This document shows positions 46,605 through 57,826 of a DNA stretch of 64,000 nucleotides, piece after piece. Source of the DNA: Sthenelais limicola (taxonomy: Eukaryota > Annelida > Polychaeta > Phyllodocida > Sigalionidae); the NCBI GenBank assembly GCA_942159475.1, contig OW804102.1:34850873-34914872 (forward strand), written 5' to 3'. Numbering within the stretch: the first letter of the stretch is position 1; every line of letters begins with the position of its first letter. Under the pieces are notes generated by a model. That model searched no databases. It saw only the letters and a program-made list of their open reading frames with translations, and was not told the DNA's origin. Both the position numbers and the translations under genes were made by a program.

Positions 46605-49600
46605 TAGAGATAGAGAGAGATACACAGAGAGAGGGAGACACACACAGGGAAGGAATGGGGGAGGGGACAGGCATACGAAAGATAGTGGGAAAAGTATAAA
46701 GCATGTCGAATTTCATTCTGAAAACGCGATTTACGGATACATACCGGCACAGTTTAGCCCTTTTTATGGAGTAATTACCCAGCTCTGTGTATCATAACAT
46801 CAACTGAATGAGTAGAAACTCGTGACACAATGAATCACTCTTTACCTGGTTGTTTCAACGTTCTTCTTTGCCCTTTGTTTCCTCTCTTCATCTCGCGCGC
46901 GACTGGCCTGCTCTTCTAACTCCTGGTGGTCGATTATCTCACTAGCAGTCCTTCCCGACACTGGATCTTTGACCTCGAGCGCCATCTGTGATTCTAGTTC
47001 CAGGCGTCTCCTATCTTCCTCCTTCTCCTTCTTTAACCTAAAACGGGTGGAAGATAAGATAACACTATTCTATAACTTCGATGTAATTTAATTTTACAAC
47101 TTCTTGAAAGTGATGTACGTGAACGATTCACCTTTCTAATAACCCGAATCTAAGCCAGAAAGGGGTTCAACATAACAGAACAGATTGTTTGAATCAACAC
47201 CTTACCAAATGTACTCAGATAAACCTGATTTCTTTCGTTTTCCGGCCACATTAAATAGAATTTTCTAAATTCGTACAGATGCCGATTGTATATTTTCTGA
47301 CGATCTAACTCAAATAATTATGCGTTTTCGGCCAATAAACGGTGGCCTATATATGATTGATATATATGGTTAAACATATATATATCTATATCATGAAGGA
47401 CCGTATTGATACCTGAACTATGACTGTCACTGGTTGCTAGGGACGCTTCCCGCCAGTTCATAAATGCTGACCACTACAGTGGACAAGGTGTTACTGCTGT
47501 CTTCGATTGTTTTTTGATATTGATATAGACTGTATGAAACCAATAGTCAAATAATCATGATTCTAAATGAATACAAACTGTGCAATTCTCTTGCGATGAA
47601 CCCTGGCTCTCTGGTTCTCCTTGACTTGCTCCCGCTCTATGTCCATGAAGAGTCGCCGGTACATGGCCCTCTGGGTGACCGCCCGCTGTTTCTCCTCCAC
47701 CGTCGACACCCCGGGGTAGATGTTGGGCACTGACATCACCCGTGTCACGTCGCTCCCACAGATAGCCGGCGCTGCAAGGCCAATCAATCAACATATGGGT
47801 CAGATTTTCGGAAAATGTACAATTGGCAGATCTACACATTTAGGCAATTCTGCTAAATTCGACTGAAAAATCGTCAACACTAGGTATATTTGGTATTGGC
47901 TTGATTTAAGAAGTCTGTTTGGTTATGTTGAACTTTATTTTGAACCTGATTTCTGTCTTAAATGTGGGTTATTTGAGGGGATTAGTGAAGGTGAATTGTA
48001 CATTTTCTGTCGATTTCACCCATAAGTATTTTTTATTTCTCTTCATGATTTACATAGTTAATAAGATTGTGAGAAATTGGGTGAACCTATCAGCTTATAG
48101 TTGTTCTTCCTAGGTACCCTAGGCATATTACAAACAAATATCTTATTTGATAAAAAGCTTAATTCTAACATTTTTGTGATTAAAATACAATTAAAAATAG
48201 TCAACAATGTTGTTAATTTTTCCTTCTATCTAGCTATCCAGACCTAGGGGTCAAGTATTAAAAAATGGACAATCGGCAGTTCAATTCAATTCAATTCAAA
48301 TTGGCTTTATTCGTCACAAAGGGAAATTGAAATACAGTTCAATATAACCGATTCTTTGAATCAACGCAATATCAAATATACTCAGATATACCCAGTATTT
48401 ATCATTTTTTAAAACTCGATTTAGTAGAATTTACTAAATGTGCGGAGCTGGCGATTGTACATTTTCTGACGTCCTGGCCCATTTCATAAATAATGAATGG
48501 AATTCGGCGCCAGGAATCAAACCTTATCGGGATCTTACCCGACTAACGGCGCCGAGTGCCATACTGTCTCTACAAATCATTGTATTTTCATACAACACCC
48601 AAAATCCATAAATTTATGAGTTTAGGGGTGCTCGGAAGAGCTGTGAGCTTCACAGACACCATTCCTCTTTCATTAATTCATTCTCTAATCTAACATTACA
48701 CTGTTTAACACTTACTGTAAATGTGACTTGGAAATAAAAACCTGCTATTATTATTATTACTCACTGCTTTTTCTGAGTATCCTTTCTTGCCGCGTTTCAT
48801 GGTATCTACTTTCTGGATCAAACCGTATGACTCGTGGCACACTGTTCTCCTTCTCATCCTCTTCCTCCTCTTCTAGATTCTCCTCCTCCTCCTCCTCGTC
48901 ATTCCCTTCTTCTAGGTCTATCAACTCACCTCCAGTGTTCAGTCTTGATAAGGGATTCTGAAGTGAATAAAGTACAAAGATGCCAACTTACGTAACTCAT
49001 CATCATTCTTTAGATCATTCTATTCCTGATATAATTCACTTTTACAATTCTATTCCAAATGTGTATATTTATACTGAATGGGACGATGGAGGTTTGTAAT
49101 CGATCGAGACGTCACAACGTCGAGATGGATTACAAACTGAACAGAGTGCTATTAGGTATTAGGTATTTATTACATACTAATCAACATGAAAACTCGATTT
49201 TGATAGTATTTTATCTTGGTTTCCATCAATCTTGTGGATATTCGGTTCAAATAGCACATAGGTGTTATTTGACTTTTCAAATAGCACCCCTGAATAGCAC
49301 CCGTGAAATCATATATACGTATGTAATAAATGTCCATACATCATATCTCTGCATGACGGAGATGCAATAACTTATAAGCCAATTTAAAAGTCCAAAACAT
49401 ATGATTCAATAGAGGACTTGCATGTGCGCCGTCTTGAATCTTGATTAGCATGGAATTATGGGAGTTGTATGTCAGTGTAAAATCTATAGAAAAAATGCCA
49501 TGTTTAGCAGTGAATATTTATTGATGCTCTAATGTCAACATCCATATGTTATACATATTTCCACGAGACAGGCCTCCATCTTTCCCACCATGCACTTGGT

Positions 49601-51137
49601 TTTTATAGATCGTTTTTTTTTAATACAAGCTTCGACATTGGTAAAAACATTCTTGCAATTTTCGATAAAATGTTGCTAAGTATCTGTGTGTCAGACCTGA
49701 ACTGAAACTATCCCAGCATGCACTGCAACAGACATGCGCAGTGGCACATACAATTCCCCTATTGGAGAGGAGAGTGCTAAGAATAAGTCTTACGTCTAGG
49801 GTGGCGCCAGTCTTCCAGGGACCGCCAGGTAAGTCATCCTGTAAGATCTTCTCTGTTACCACACGACGTGACGTCAGCTTTCTACGGGCTGCCGATGTGA
49901 ACTGGTGAACCTGCGAGTAATCAACCCATGGCCACTAGTTATAACATGATTCAAAGTCAAATTTAATATCTTCTACATAATATATAATGGTTGGGTGGAA
50001 GGACTACAAACTGGTTGCATCACTCATGGGTCCGATTTTTTCAGAAAATGTACAATTCAACTTCGCCAACCTTCTCAAATAATCCAAATTTCAGACGAAA
50101 ATGAAGTTCAAAATGCAAATCAACTAAGCCAAAGAGATTACCAGAATCAATACAATACCGAATATACTCTAATTTACCTAGTATTGACCAAATTGCAGCC
50201 TTAAATCTAGCAGAATTTACTAAATGTGTACAGCTGCCAATTGTACATTTTCTGAAAATCTGACCCTCATATGTAAGTAGCGTAGAAGTGTTAATAGGGA
50301 GATTTAGCAACCACAACGCACCAACACAACACTTACGCATCCACTAGCTGTTAACGTTGTGGGGATCGTTAGGCTAGGCTAGCTAGGCACCTCGAGAGAT
50401 CCCCCATGATCTCCGCATCGGTGATATTAAATGTACGACCACATCGCAGGTAGCTAGTGGACGCGTTAGTGTTGTGTTAGTGCGTTGTGGTTGCTAAATC
50501 ACCCTAATGATGACACGTTGCGTACTGTTTTTTGTTTCTATTTCCTTTTATAAGATGTAAACAACCATTAAATACATCTGTATGAATTATAGACTAAGAA
50601 TTAGAAAATTCTTTATCGAAAGATATAGACCTAGGATTAGGGTCTGTACGGTGGTAACATTAGGCATGAATCGCCAGGGAACCTTGAGAAATTCAACATA
50701 AATTTGGAGAAACATACTTTTTGCTGTTGTTGTTCAAATGCCTTCGCCTTATCATAATCTTCTTCATCTCCAGATATTATTCCCCCTAGCGCAAGAAACG
50801 TAAAATGGATAAGACAATGGTCATTAATATCTTCAATACATATGATTTCATAAGCGGGTGTGACAAACCCTGTAAAAGGGACTTGATCAACCCAGTATAA
50901 ATAAAAGCTTTAACATTTTTTAGAAGCACTGATGTGGGGGACAATTTCCTACCCAAGACAAGAGATAATGAACAGGGACAGAATCCCTTGTTGTACTTAA
51001 ATATAGGCCCACCATTTTCACCATGTGCTCCTCAAGTGTATTTATACAATTAATATGGATACTACCAAGTTATTATTTGACGTTTTAATAGAGAAATGAA
51101 GAGTGTGTGTGTGAGAGAGAGAAAGAGAGAGAGAGAA

Positions 51138-51209
<72 letters not shown>

Positions 51210-54200
51210 CAGGGTGAGAGAGTGTGAGAGAGAGAGCGAGCACGAGCGGAAGACAGACAGATAGACAGAAAAGACAGACAGAAGAGACAGATAGACAGAG
51301 ACTTTTAAGGCCAGCATGGCACCCACCTTGAGTACATACAGCAGAGTGTGTGATCGCCAGGTCAGTATCATCTCGATGTACGCAGCGATTCTTACGTGGC
51401 GTTTGTCGCTCAGCTGCGAACGCGCTCTGACCTAGTACATTACGCTCGACTTCAACCTAGAAATAGATGAGTACCACATCTTTTAAAAAATCTAATAAAA
51501 GCAAAAATATACCAGCATACAAATGATTTATCTCTATATAAATAAGTCTGATTATATAGTCAACAGTAACCAAAACTTAGAATTGAAAGTAAGTTTGCTA
51601 TTTTTAGAAATTGCATACAAATGATTAATCTCTATATAAATAAGACTGATTATCTAGTCAACAGTAACCAAAACTTAGAATTGAGAGTAAGTTTGCTATT
51701 TTTAGAAATTGCATACAAATGATTTATCTCTATATAAATAAGACTGATTATCTAGTCAACAGTAACCAAAACTTAGAATTGGAAGTAAGCTTGCTGTTTT
51801 TAGAAATTGTGTTCTTATTAACTTATATCTATTTGATAACCTTCACGCAAAAGATATACAAGTGTATTTTACTAGTCGGGTATCACAATATTTTACCGAT
51901 TCATAACTCACCATCTTCACCTTCACTTCCCTATAAACGCCTTTCATAATTGCTTTCATATTATTGGACGTGTTTACCCAATACCTTAGACACTTTCGCA
52001 GTGTGTAACATAACCCACAGACCGACGCCCAAGTCTCCACAGAATTTTCGTTGGTCTCTGAGATTGAGATTGGTCAGGGACCCGACGGTCACCAATGAAA
52101 TATCCAAGTGATAAAAATTAATGTTCAAAGTGCTCTGGACCACGGGAACCCTGTCTATGACCCAGACTTTTATTTGGACTCTGTAAATCTTTTTCGGTCT
52201 TCACTGTTATAATTTGGAAGAGACCGACGGTCTCTCATCTCCAAATTCACTATCTTGTACACTGTTTTCAAACTAACTCGTCTAAAATAAATGCTTTCAT
52301 ATTAACTGATTGAATCGTAATGAAATGTAAAACATCCATGCATTTTTTATCATCTTGCTTGATAGCATGCATCAAATTTCGGGGCACAATGAAAACCACC
52401 TGCAATGGGCGAGTGTGCTAGAAATAGGGGAGTTGCATGTGTCACTGCGCATGTCTGTTACAGTGTCTGCTTGGATGGATTCAGTTCAAATCTGGCATAC
52501 AAATATTTGACAACATTTTCATAGAAAATTGCAAGAGTGTTTTCACCAATATCGTAGTTTGTATAAATGATCTATGAAAACTAAATGCATGATGGGAAAT
52601 TCAAATATGGGGACATGTGTTATGAAAACATGTATAAGGCATGGATATTGATATTAGAGCATTGATAAATATTCCATGCTGAATATGTCATGTTTTCTAT
52701 AGTTTTTAGACTACCATTTGTCCCATAATTCAATGCAAATCAAGATTCAAAATGGCGGCTATGCAAATCCCCTATTCATGAATACAAATGTCTAAGCACA
52801 GATCAAGATAACTTACAGCTCTATACGACAGAGCAAGTTGCTCCTGCTTCTTCAGCTTGGCAATGCAAGCAACGCGTTGTTTGACGTCACACTGGAACTG
52901 ACGAAGTCTCTCCAGTTTTTCCTGTTGCAAGGCTTGGAGACGCGCTTCTTCTTCTGCCGCCGAACTCTGCAAGATAAGATAAGAGAAAACTGTATTCGTC
53001 ATAAGATGGTTCAGACAAAAAGGTTGTAGTCATTTCAAAAAGAGATCTTCCAGACCATGCCTTTCTTGTAGCGTACGGTAACGGTAGGCCTACCGGTATA
53101 ACTATAAGTAGCCTAATTTGGAAATTTGAGGCCAAGAAATATCAAGAGACCAGCTCTAAAGGCCTACCAGCTAGAGGCTAGGTCTGCTACTTTGTAAATT
53201 TATGTAAGTTGACTTTAAATATTTCGATTTCCATAAGGCAACACATAGGGTTGCCAGAGTAAATTTAACAATCATAGCTGGGATCCCTTTATTCAGGATT
53301 TATTAATTAACTGTTAAAGCATTCAAATTTATAAATAAATATTCTGTCAGAATTGAATTAGCGATTTCTAACATCCAATAACATCCTCACAATAAATAAT
53401 AGGCATTGGTTTTCTTTTAAATAAAAGTATTTAACCCATTGAATATAGGATTTCTTTTCAGGATTGCTTTTCAGGATTTCAGCTCGACGAGATGTGACCG
53501 ACCCGCCCTCTGTGGGCGGATAAGCCCCTCTCTAAAATTAGTGACGTCACCCAACCCATCAGCGTCCACTCCCCATATAGACACGACCCATACTTATGGC
53601 CTTCTTTTTAACGTTTTCCCTATAAGTGGCGACCTGTAATTCGTCTGAGAGAAACTTGACTTAGTTAGCTACCCTTTTGTCTGGAAAAACTACTGTGTTC
53701 ATGGTCCAGAAATGCTGTTTTCAAAACATTCATGCACCCTCTATCTGTTGTCACTCACTCCTGCCATGTTTACATAGCTTCAACCACCCAACAGCTATAC
53801 CCTTACTAGCCACTGCCACCCTTACATAACACCCACATAACACCCAGCTAGCTTGTTGACATGTAGGCTATTTATAGGGTGGGTGTTGTAGCCTACCCAA
53901 CACGTTGGTGTTGTGTAGGCTACATTATTTGATACTAAATCAAATGGATATTGTAGGTAGGAGGGGTAGAGACAGGGTGGGTGGGTGGGACGATCTTTTA
54001 TTTTTAAATATAAAAACGATCTAAAAGCGTTCAGATCTGGTGAAATATAACCAATTTACTTCCCACAAATAAATGTCTTGCTGCGGTAATTTTCTGGACT
54101 CAAGACAAGTCCACTCAACTCAACTCTCAAGTCAAGGCAAGATGGATCAAGATTCAATTTGAAGTGAAGACTCGATAACTGAGTGAAATCGAATAAGAAT

Positions 54201-54562
54201 CAGAGATATGTGACTCAAAGAACAATTTCAATGTATGTTCATACACTCGTGAAGTATTGCCATTTCATACATAAATACGGTCTAGGCCTAGGGAGCAAAT
54301 ATATGTTGCCTGCACAGTGGACAAGTCTGAACAGGCAGCGGCAAACTGGGCGAAAATAGCGGAAATGTTTGAAAGTGGAGACAAGATTTAGTGCCCAAAT
54401 AATACTTACAACAGCCTGAAATGAGTGATGTCGGAAAACCGGTTCAGGTTCCACCCAGGCTCCTACTGCCATAACGTCTGCGTTTCTTCCAGCCAGTCTT
54501 CTTCCAGGAATAGTCCATGTTTGCTTAACTATTCTGTTGACAGGTTTTGTTTTGGTCGCCAT
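46138..54562 (-). CDS. CCDC15: CCDC15-like coiled-coil protein, nine exons, 3' end not found
   Basis: Exons 54562-54410, 52966-52817, 51456-51327, 50785-50718, 49910-49794, 48957-48765, 47771-47579, 47037-46846 and 46286-46138 join with matching phases (0,0,1,0,0,1,2,2) into about 448 residues. The N-terminus has VGAWVEPEPV. The second exon is a coiled coil (QQEKLERLRQFQCDVKQRVA, then KKQEQLALSYRA). An acidic run, basic helices and a Cys block (LCFCGPTVWDTSPETCANNC) follow. VGAWVEP, the QEQL..SY coiled coil and the CFCGP..WDT..TCANNCIFY end fit my knowledge of CCDC15, a centriole inner-core protein in vertebrates. The last donor (g|gtaagg at 46138) points to one or more 3' exons that I could not place. 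Confidence is high for the gene, moderate for the name. Confidence 0.8.
46364..46645. repeat. (GA)n-rich microsatellite
   Basis: About 280 bp of GA repeats with GATA and GACA interruptions in CCDC15-like intron 8. The long antisense Ser/Leu open frames are artefacts. Confidence 0.9.
46846..47037 (-). CDS. CCDC15: CCDC15-like exon 8, charged helix
   Basis: LKKEKEEDRRRLELESQMAL, then ELEEQASRARDEERKQRAKK. Acceptor cgttttag, donor ag|gtaaag. Likely coiled coil. Confidence 0.85.
47123..47318 (+). repeat. Family A element, copy 14 (degenerate)
   Basis: Retains gattcacctttctaataacc, gaatcaacaccttacc and ttgtatattttctgacgatc. Termini lost. In CCDC15-like intron 7. Confidence 0.55.
47579..47771 (-). 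CDS. CCDC15: CCDC15-like exon 7
   Basis: PAICGSDVTRVMSVPNIYPG, then basic helix EREQVKENQRARVHRKR. Acceptor ccttgcag; donor ca|gtttgt is weak but fits phase 2 of exon 8. Confidence 0.8.
47793..48024 (-). repeat. Family A element, copy 15
   Basis: Begins ATATGGGTCAGATTTTCGG and ends GTCGATTTCACCCATA. It lies 22 bp from an exon of the CCDC15-like gene, so it forms part of the splice-acceptor surroundings. Confidence 0.8.
48246..48483 (+). repeat. Family A element, copy 16, with LINE-tail insert
   Basis: Ends ggggtcaagtatt and tttctgacgtcctggccc. The left arm is interrupted near 48280-48325 by ttcaattcaattcaaattgg followed by ctttatt. On the minus strand this reads AATAAAGCCAATTTGAATTG, a LINE-type 3' tail. 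Confidence 0.65.
48500..48760. repeat. Short retroposon-like sequence with tRNA-like B box
   Basis: On the minus strand, 48503-48560 contains ggtttgattcc, close to the RNA polymerase III B box, enclosed by tcggcgcc and ggcgccga. On the plus strand the block ends aaataaaaacctgctatt with ATT units. The two signals point in opposite directions, so the element may be composite. Confidence 0.4.
48765..48957 (-). CDS. CCDC15: CCDC15-like exon 6, acidic
   Basis: NPLSRLNTGGELIDLEEGND, a run of Glu, then VPRVIRFDPESRYHET. Acceptor cacttcag, donor a|gtgagt. The plus-strand Ser-rich open frame here is the antisense shadow of the GAG codons. Confidence 0.8.
49408..49765 (-). repeat. Family D element, copy 2
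   Basis: Reverse orientation: starts aatagaggacttgcatg and ends tgtgccactg-type sequence then caattcccctatt. gtcttgaatcttgattag and catgcactgcaac inside. Next to exon 5 of the CCDC15-like gene. Confidence 0.75.
49794..49910 (-). CDS. CCDC15: CCDC15-like exon 5
   Basis: VHQFTSAARRKLTSRRVVTE, then LPGGPWKTGATLD; 39 codons, phase 0 both sides, acceptor ctcgcag, donor gac|gtaaga. Confidence 0.8.
50025..50272 (+). repeat. Family A element, copy 17
   Basis: Begins CATGGGTCCGATTTTTTCAG and ends GAAAATCTGACCCTCAT. Outside it, tgctaaat...caccac-type sequences near 50300 and 50490 (gtgttagtgcgttgtggttg) form a further inverted pair. Confidence 0.75.
50718..50785 (-). CDS. CCDC15: CCDC15-like exon 4
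   Basis: A 68-base exon (GIISGDEEDYDKAKAFEQQQ) found by splice motifs gcgctag and aaa|gtatgt and by phase agreement with both neighbours. Confidence 0.75.
51108..51240. repeat. (GA)n microsatellite
   Basis: About 130 bp of GA with a G run near 51199-51209, in CCDC15-like intron 3. Confidence 0.9.
51327..51456 (-). CDS. CCDC15: CCDC15-like exon 3
   Basis: Acceptor atttctag, donor g|gtgggt. VEVERNVLGQSAFAAERQTP and onward. Phase 0 in, 1 out. Confidence 0.75.
51516..51808. repeat. About 98-bp tandem repeat, three units
   Basis: catacaaatgatttatctct, then gtcaacagtaaccaaaactt and agtaagtttgctatttttag, recur from 51516, 51614 and 51711. Units differ by a few bases. In CCDC15-like intron 2. Confidence 0.85.
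52205..52250. repeat. Palindrome
   Basis: aatttgg..gagaccg, one base, cggtctc..ccaaatt form a near-perfect hairpin of about 35 bases. gaccgacg also occurs at 52020. Possibly a decayed inverted-repeat element. Confidence 0.55.
52422..52776 (+). repeat. Family D element, copy 3
   Basis: Starts AATAGGGGAGTTGCATGTG and ends ATGCAAATCCCCTATT, which defines 16-bp terminal inverted repeats for the family; 355 bp. It ends 40 bp from exon 2 of the CCDC15-like gene. Confidence 0.85.
52817..52966 (-). CDS. CCDC15: CCDC15-like exon 2, coiled coil
   Basis: Fifty codons, phase 0 at both ends. SSAAEEEARLQALQQEKLER and onward form an uninterrupted amphipathic helix. Acceptor cttgcag, donor gct|gtaagt. Confidence 0.85.
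54410..54562 (-). CDS. CCDC15: CCDC15-like exon 1
   Basis: Begins at the ATG at 54562 (MATKTKPVNRIVKQTW), 51 codons, donor gtt|gtaagt. It contains VGAWVEPEPVFRHHS. A gatggcgcc motif 35 bases upstream resembles a YY1-type start-site element. Confidence 0.85.
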
Positions 54563-55489
54563 TTTCAAATTTTCGCATTGTTTCGAAATTCTACCAGATG
54601 GCGCCAGTTACGCGGAGGATTTGGTTCTCATTTCTCACACCAGGGAGCGTGCATTGGCTTCCCGCCCTTGGCGGTGGGGTGGGTCCATTATTTAGCTTTC
54701 TTTGAATGACATTGTAAAATGAATTGTTATTCTTGACATCATTATTCATAATTCGGACGGTTTTTCACAATTTTAACATGTAAATCCGAAATGAGCGCTG
54801 TAAATTACCCAATATTGTTTATTGGTGTCATATCTATTATTATTTATTTATGTTCTTGGTGAACTGGAAGAGCTACATTGTCAGATTTTGAATTATTATA
54901 GCAGAATAGCCTATAACTTGCCCCCCCCCCCCCCCACACACCCCTCTCCCTTTTGGCCTCTTTCTAGGTCGATAAATATATGGGTACACAATAATAAGTT
55001 GTCGGTACGTCGTGGCTTTGAAAGCAAGCCAACCTTTTTGTTTGCTTCAAAAACCCAGGTCTTACCCTACATATCATAGCTAAATAGAATTCTGAGATTT
55101 GATATTTGCTCTTTGCAAACATTTCCACCTCGACTGGTTTATTTAAACAATTCATCCGGGGATCATTTTACACCGTGATATTTTTCAGATAACTGACGAC
55201 AACTACACAATCATTTGTTACAATTGGCTCTTAACACCTTCCTTTTATTAATATCTTAAATAGATACATTTATAGAAGGCAACCTGTTCATACGCAAGGT
55301 CTACATTTGATCTGCATCAAATCTTGCTTTGTATCAGACGCTGTCCAAATAATGCATTATTATATCGCTGTCACTGTCAGGACGTCAGAAAATTGGCGTT
55401 TGTTTTAACACCTTTATTTATTCATTCATTCATTCATTCTATTCATCTTTCTCCGTCTTCCTCGTCTCCTTCTTTTTCTTTACCATGGT

Positions 55490-55712
55490 CACACGTTTGT
55501 AGACTTCACCATTGCCCTCAAATAACCCAATATCAAAACAAAAATGCATGACGTTCAAAATACACTTCAGCATTACAGAACATGTAGGTCGTTTATATCA
55601 ACCTAATACCAAATGTACTCAGGTACACATAGTATTTATACTGTTCAGCAGAGATGAGCAGAATTGACTAAATTTGAAGAAACACCGTCTGTATTTTCTA
55701 ACGTCCTGGCGT
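55490..55712 (+). repeat. Family A element, copy 18 (degenerate)
   Basis: Keeps gccctcaaataacccaat, gcagaattgactaaat and gtattttctaacgtcctgg. Termini lost. Confidence 0.5.
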
Positions 55713-56186
55713 ATGGCGGAGTTGCACTGCTCCAAACCCATTCGGAAAGGAAGGGCAACTTCTCAAAGACGAGTTCTAGAATGCTTGCAACATGAAGCCA
55801 CTAAAGCACCATGTCGAAAGTTTTTTCTGGTATCTTTATATAGAACTGACCCCCCACCCCCTACCCCGCCCCCTCCCCCGTCCTTTGTACTATATAGTAG
55901 GCTAATAAGTTATCAAGCCGGGGGCTGATTTCCATCAACGGTGACACACATATAGCATTGCCAGGAACCCTTCCAAATGGGTCACTCACATTATTAATTA
56001 TTACGGAGGGTTCACTGAATTCAGATCCTATACACATAAAGTAGTTTGTTTATTTATCCATAGCCATTTGTCCTTGTTAATACAACTTGTATTGAGTGTG
56101 TATTGTTAAATTGCTTATAGCAGAACCATCATTCGATCCTCTACTCCGCACCGAGTTGATACTACGTAGGATTATATGTGATGTGT

Positions 56187-56295
56187 TACTGATAAATGAG
56201 TCACAAGTCGCAAAAGATGGATTTTGAGATACCATCATATTTGAAGCGATGAGATCAAGCCGATTCCAATGATGGTAAACATTAGGGACATCTAA
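56187..56295. repeat. Dispersed repeat shared with 29574-29690
   Basis: atggattttgagataccatc, atatttgaagcgatgag and gattccaatgatgg align with the other copy in the same orientation. Confidence 0.6.
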
Positions 56296-57169
56296 TAAAG
56301 ATTTATGTTTTTTTCATGCATTTCATTCATCAAATTTTGTGTTACACTACGTATAACAATATATACCTTTTCGACTACTTATTTATTTTCCACATTTAAA
56401 CACCGATTCATCTATTTGTTTATTTATTTATTTTGTCGACCGTCTGTTGTTGTGTTACATGGAATGAGTTTCAATTGTTTACTCACCCATCTGCCTGTAT
56501 TGGTAATTTCAAATGAACTCAGGTCGAGTTCTGAGGGTCAGCCTCCCTTTTATCAAATTTCTTTTACAACTTTTTGCTGGTGATGGTGGTTATTTTTAGA
56601 ATCGACTAATGCAATCATGAGCCCATAGAAGACAATGGGCCCCAAAGAAAAAACTCCAAAATGATTGAATCTAAAATAATTAAGACAATATAGTGGTAAC
56701 GTGTTACATATTTATATGAATCTACTCAAATGTTTGATTATTTTGGGCAGCTTACATTTGAGAACATGCGCCCCCGTGCTCCCTCTAAACAGCAACAATG
56801 GGTCGTAAATTGGGTAATACACACCCATGCACTCATTGGTTTCTCTGTAGTTTGTTCCCATGCATTTAATTCACATGTCAGACCAACTTGGTAAAGTGTG
56901 CTAATGAGAGGACCAAGGTACCCCATAGTGCACGGGTTGTATGGGACCCTTCGCCAAATCATGTACAGTCAGATACATCACACAATCCGATCAACAATCA
57001 CAACAAATTCTACATATTTACAGGAATATTCGAAATATGTACTTTGATCAGTTCGATAACATCGCCTCCTGCAAATAACAAACCGGTTTGAAATCACAAT
57101 TTTACATTAGAATGATATAAACTGTATGTAGGTTTTGATTACCTGCATTCCACTGTAATATTGCAGTAT

Positions 57170-57207
57170 GGGTGAAGGTGGGTGGGTGGGGACCCGGGGG
57201 TGGGGGT
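57170..57207 (+). other. G-rich tract with quadruplex potential
   Basis: Runs gggtgggtgggg and gggggtggggg lie within 40 bases, giving more than four G tracts with short loops. About 620 bases upstream of the SLC22-like start codon. Confidence 0.6.
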
Positions 57208-57744
57208 TTCGAGTCAAATCTATTTGTTACCCATGCAACAATGTTATCTATAAATATGTTTTAATAATCATAAACAGAGAATAGAATAAGGAGCTAGTAA
57301 TTTAATATTCATTGGATGACATTCTGAAGGAATTGAGTCCAAAAACTATTCAATTACAAATAGCAAATTCCATTCGATCTGTATATATTTCCCGAGCAAT
57401 ATAAATATTGAACAGTTTGCTTTTGAATCGTTATAAAGTATTTTAAATGTTAAAAGAAAAACAAATTCCATTTCTTTTATTGTACACATATGATAACATT
57501 ATTTTCATTGCACCCATTTGATTGTACGCCTCACGTGGAATTGGCCTTATGATAATAACATGGTATATGATCTTTTCATGAAAGAACAAACTTCTTAGCC
57601 AAACAAACCAAACGGACCAGACCAGCTAGGGAATTCCATGTCGCACTAATACAATAAAAAGGCCAGACTATTAAAAGTGGCAGGGCCATACCCCATCAGC
57701 CCACCCCTACTAGATACCCATGAGGACATCCCGGATCTGACTTT

Positions 57745-57770
57745 ATGAGGACAGTCGCCATTGTCCTCAT
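57745..57770. promoter_or_regulatory. Small hairpin just upstream of the SLC22-like start codon
   Basis: atgaggac (57745) and gtcctcat (57763-57770) are inverses around a 10-base loop; catgaggac also occurs at 57718. It lies 57 bases before the ATG, so probably in the 5' leader or core promoter. A regulatory role is a guess. Confidence 0.35.
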
Positions 57771-57826
57771 GGAAAGTGCTAACATGATCCAACAGTAAGT
57801 CAGTTGCCAATGCACCATCGGAGATC

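Larger units (their letters stand above)
54563..57826. other. Intergenic region between divergent CCDC15-like and SLC22-like genes
   Basis: 3.3 kb holding both presumed promoters. It contains a poly-C run (near 54921), a degenerate family A copy, a dispersed repeat (56187-56295), an ATTC microsatellite (55420-55440) and a G-rich tract (57170-57207). No gene or tRNA seen. Confidence 0.5.

Noticed and set aside
46028..46750. 240-residue minus-strand open frame rich in Ser and Leu
   Set aside because: It spans a GA microsatellite and runs through a real exon (46286-46138) plus intron; only the exon part is coding.
51042..51371. 109-residue minus-strand open frame
   Set aside because: GA microsatellite artefact overlapping CCDC15-like exon 3.
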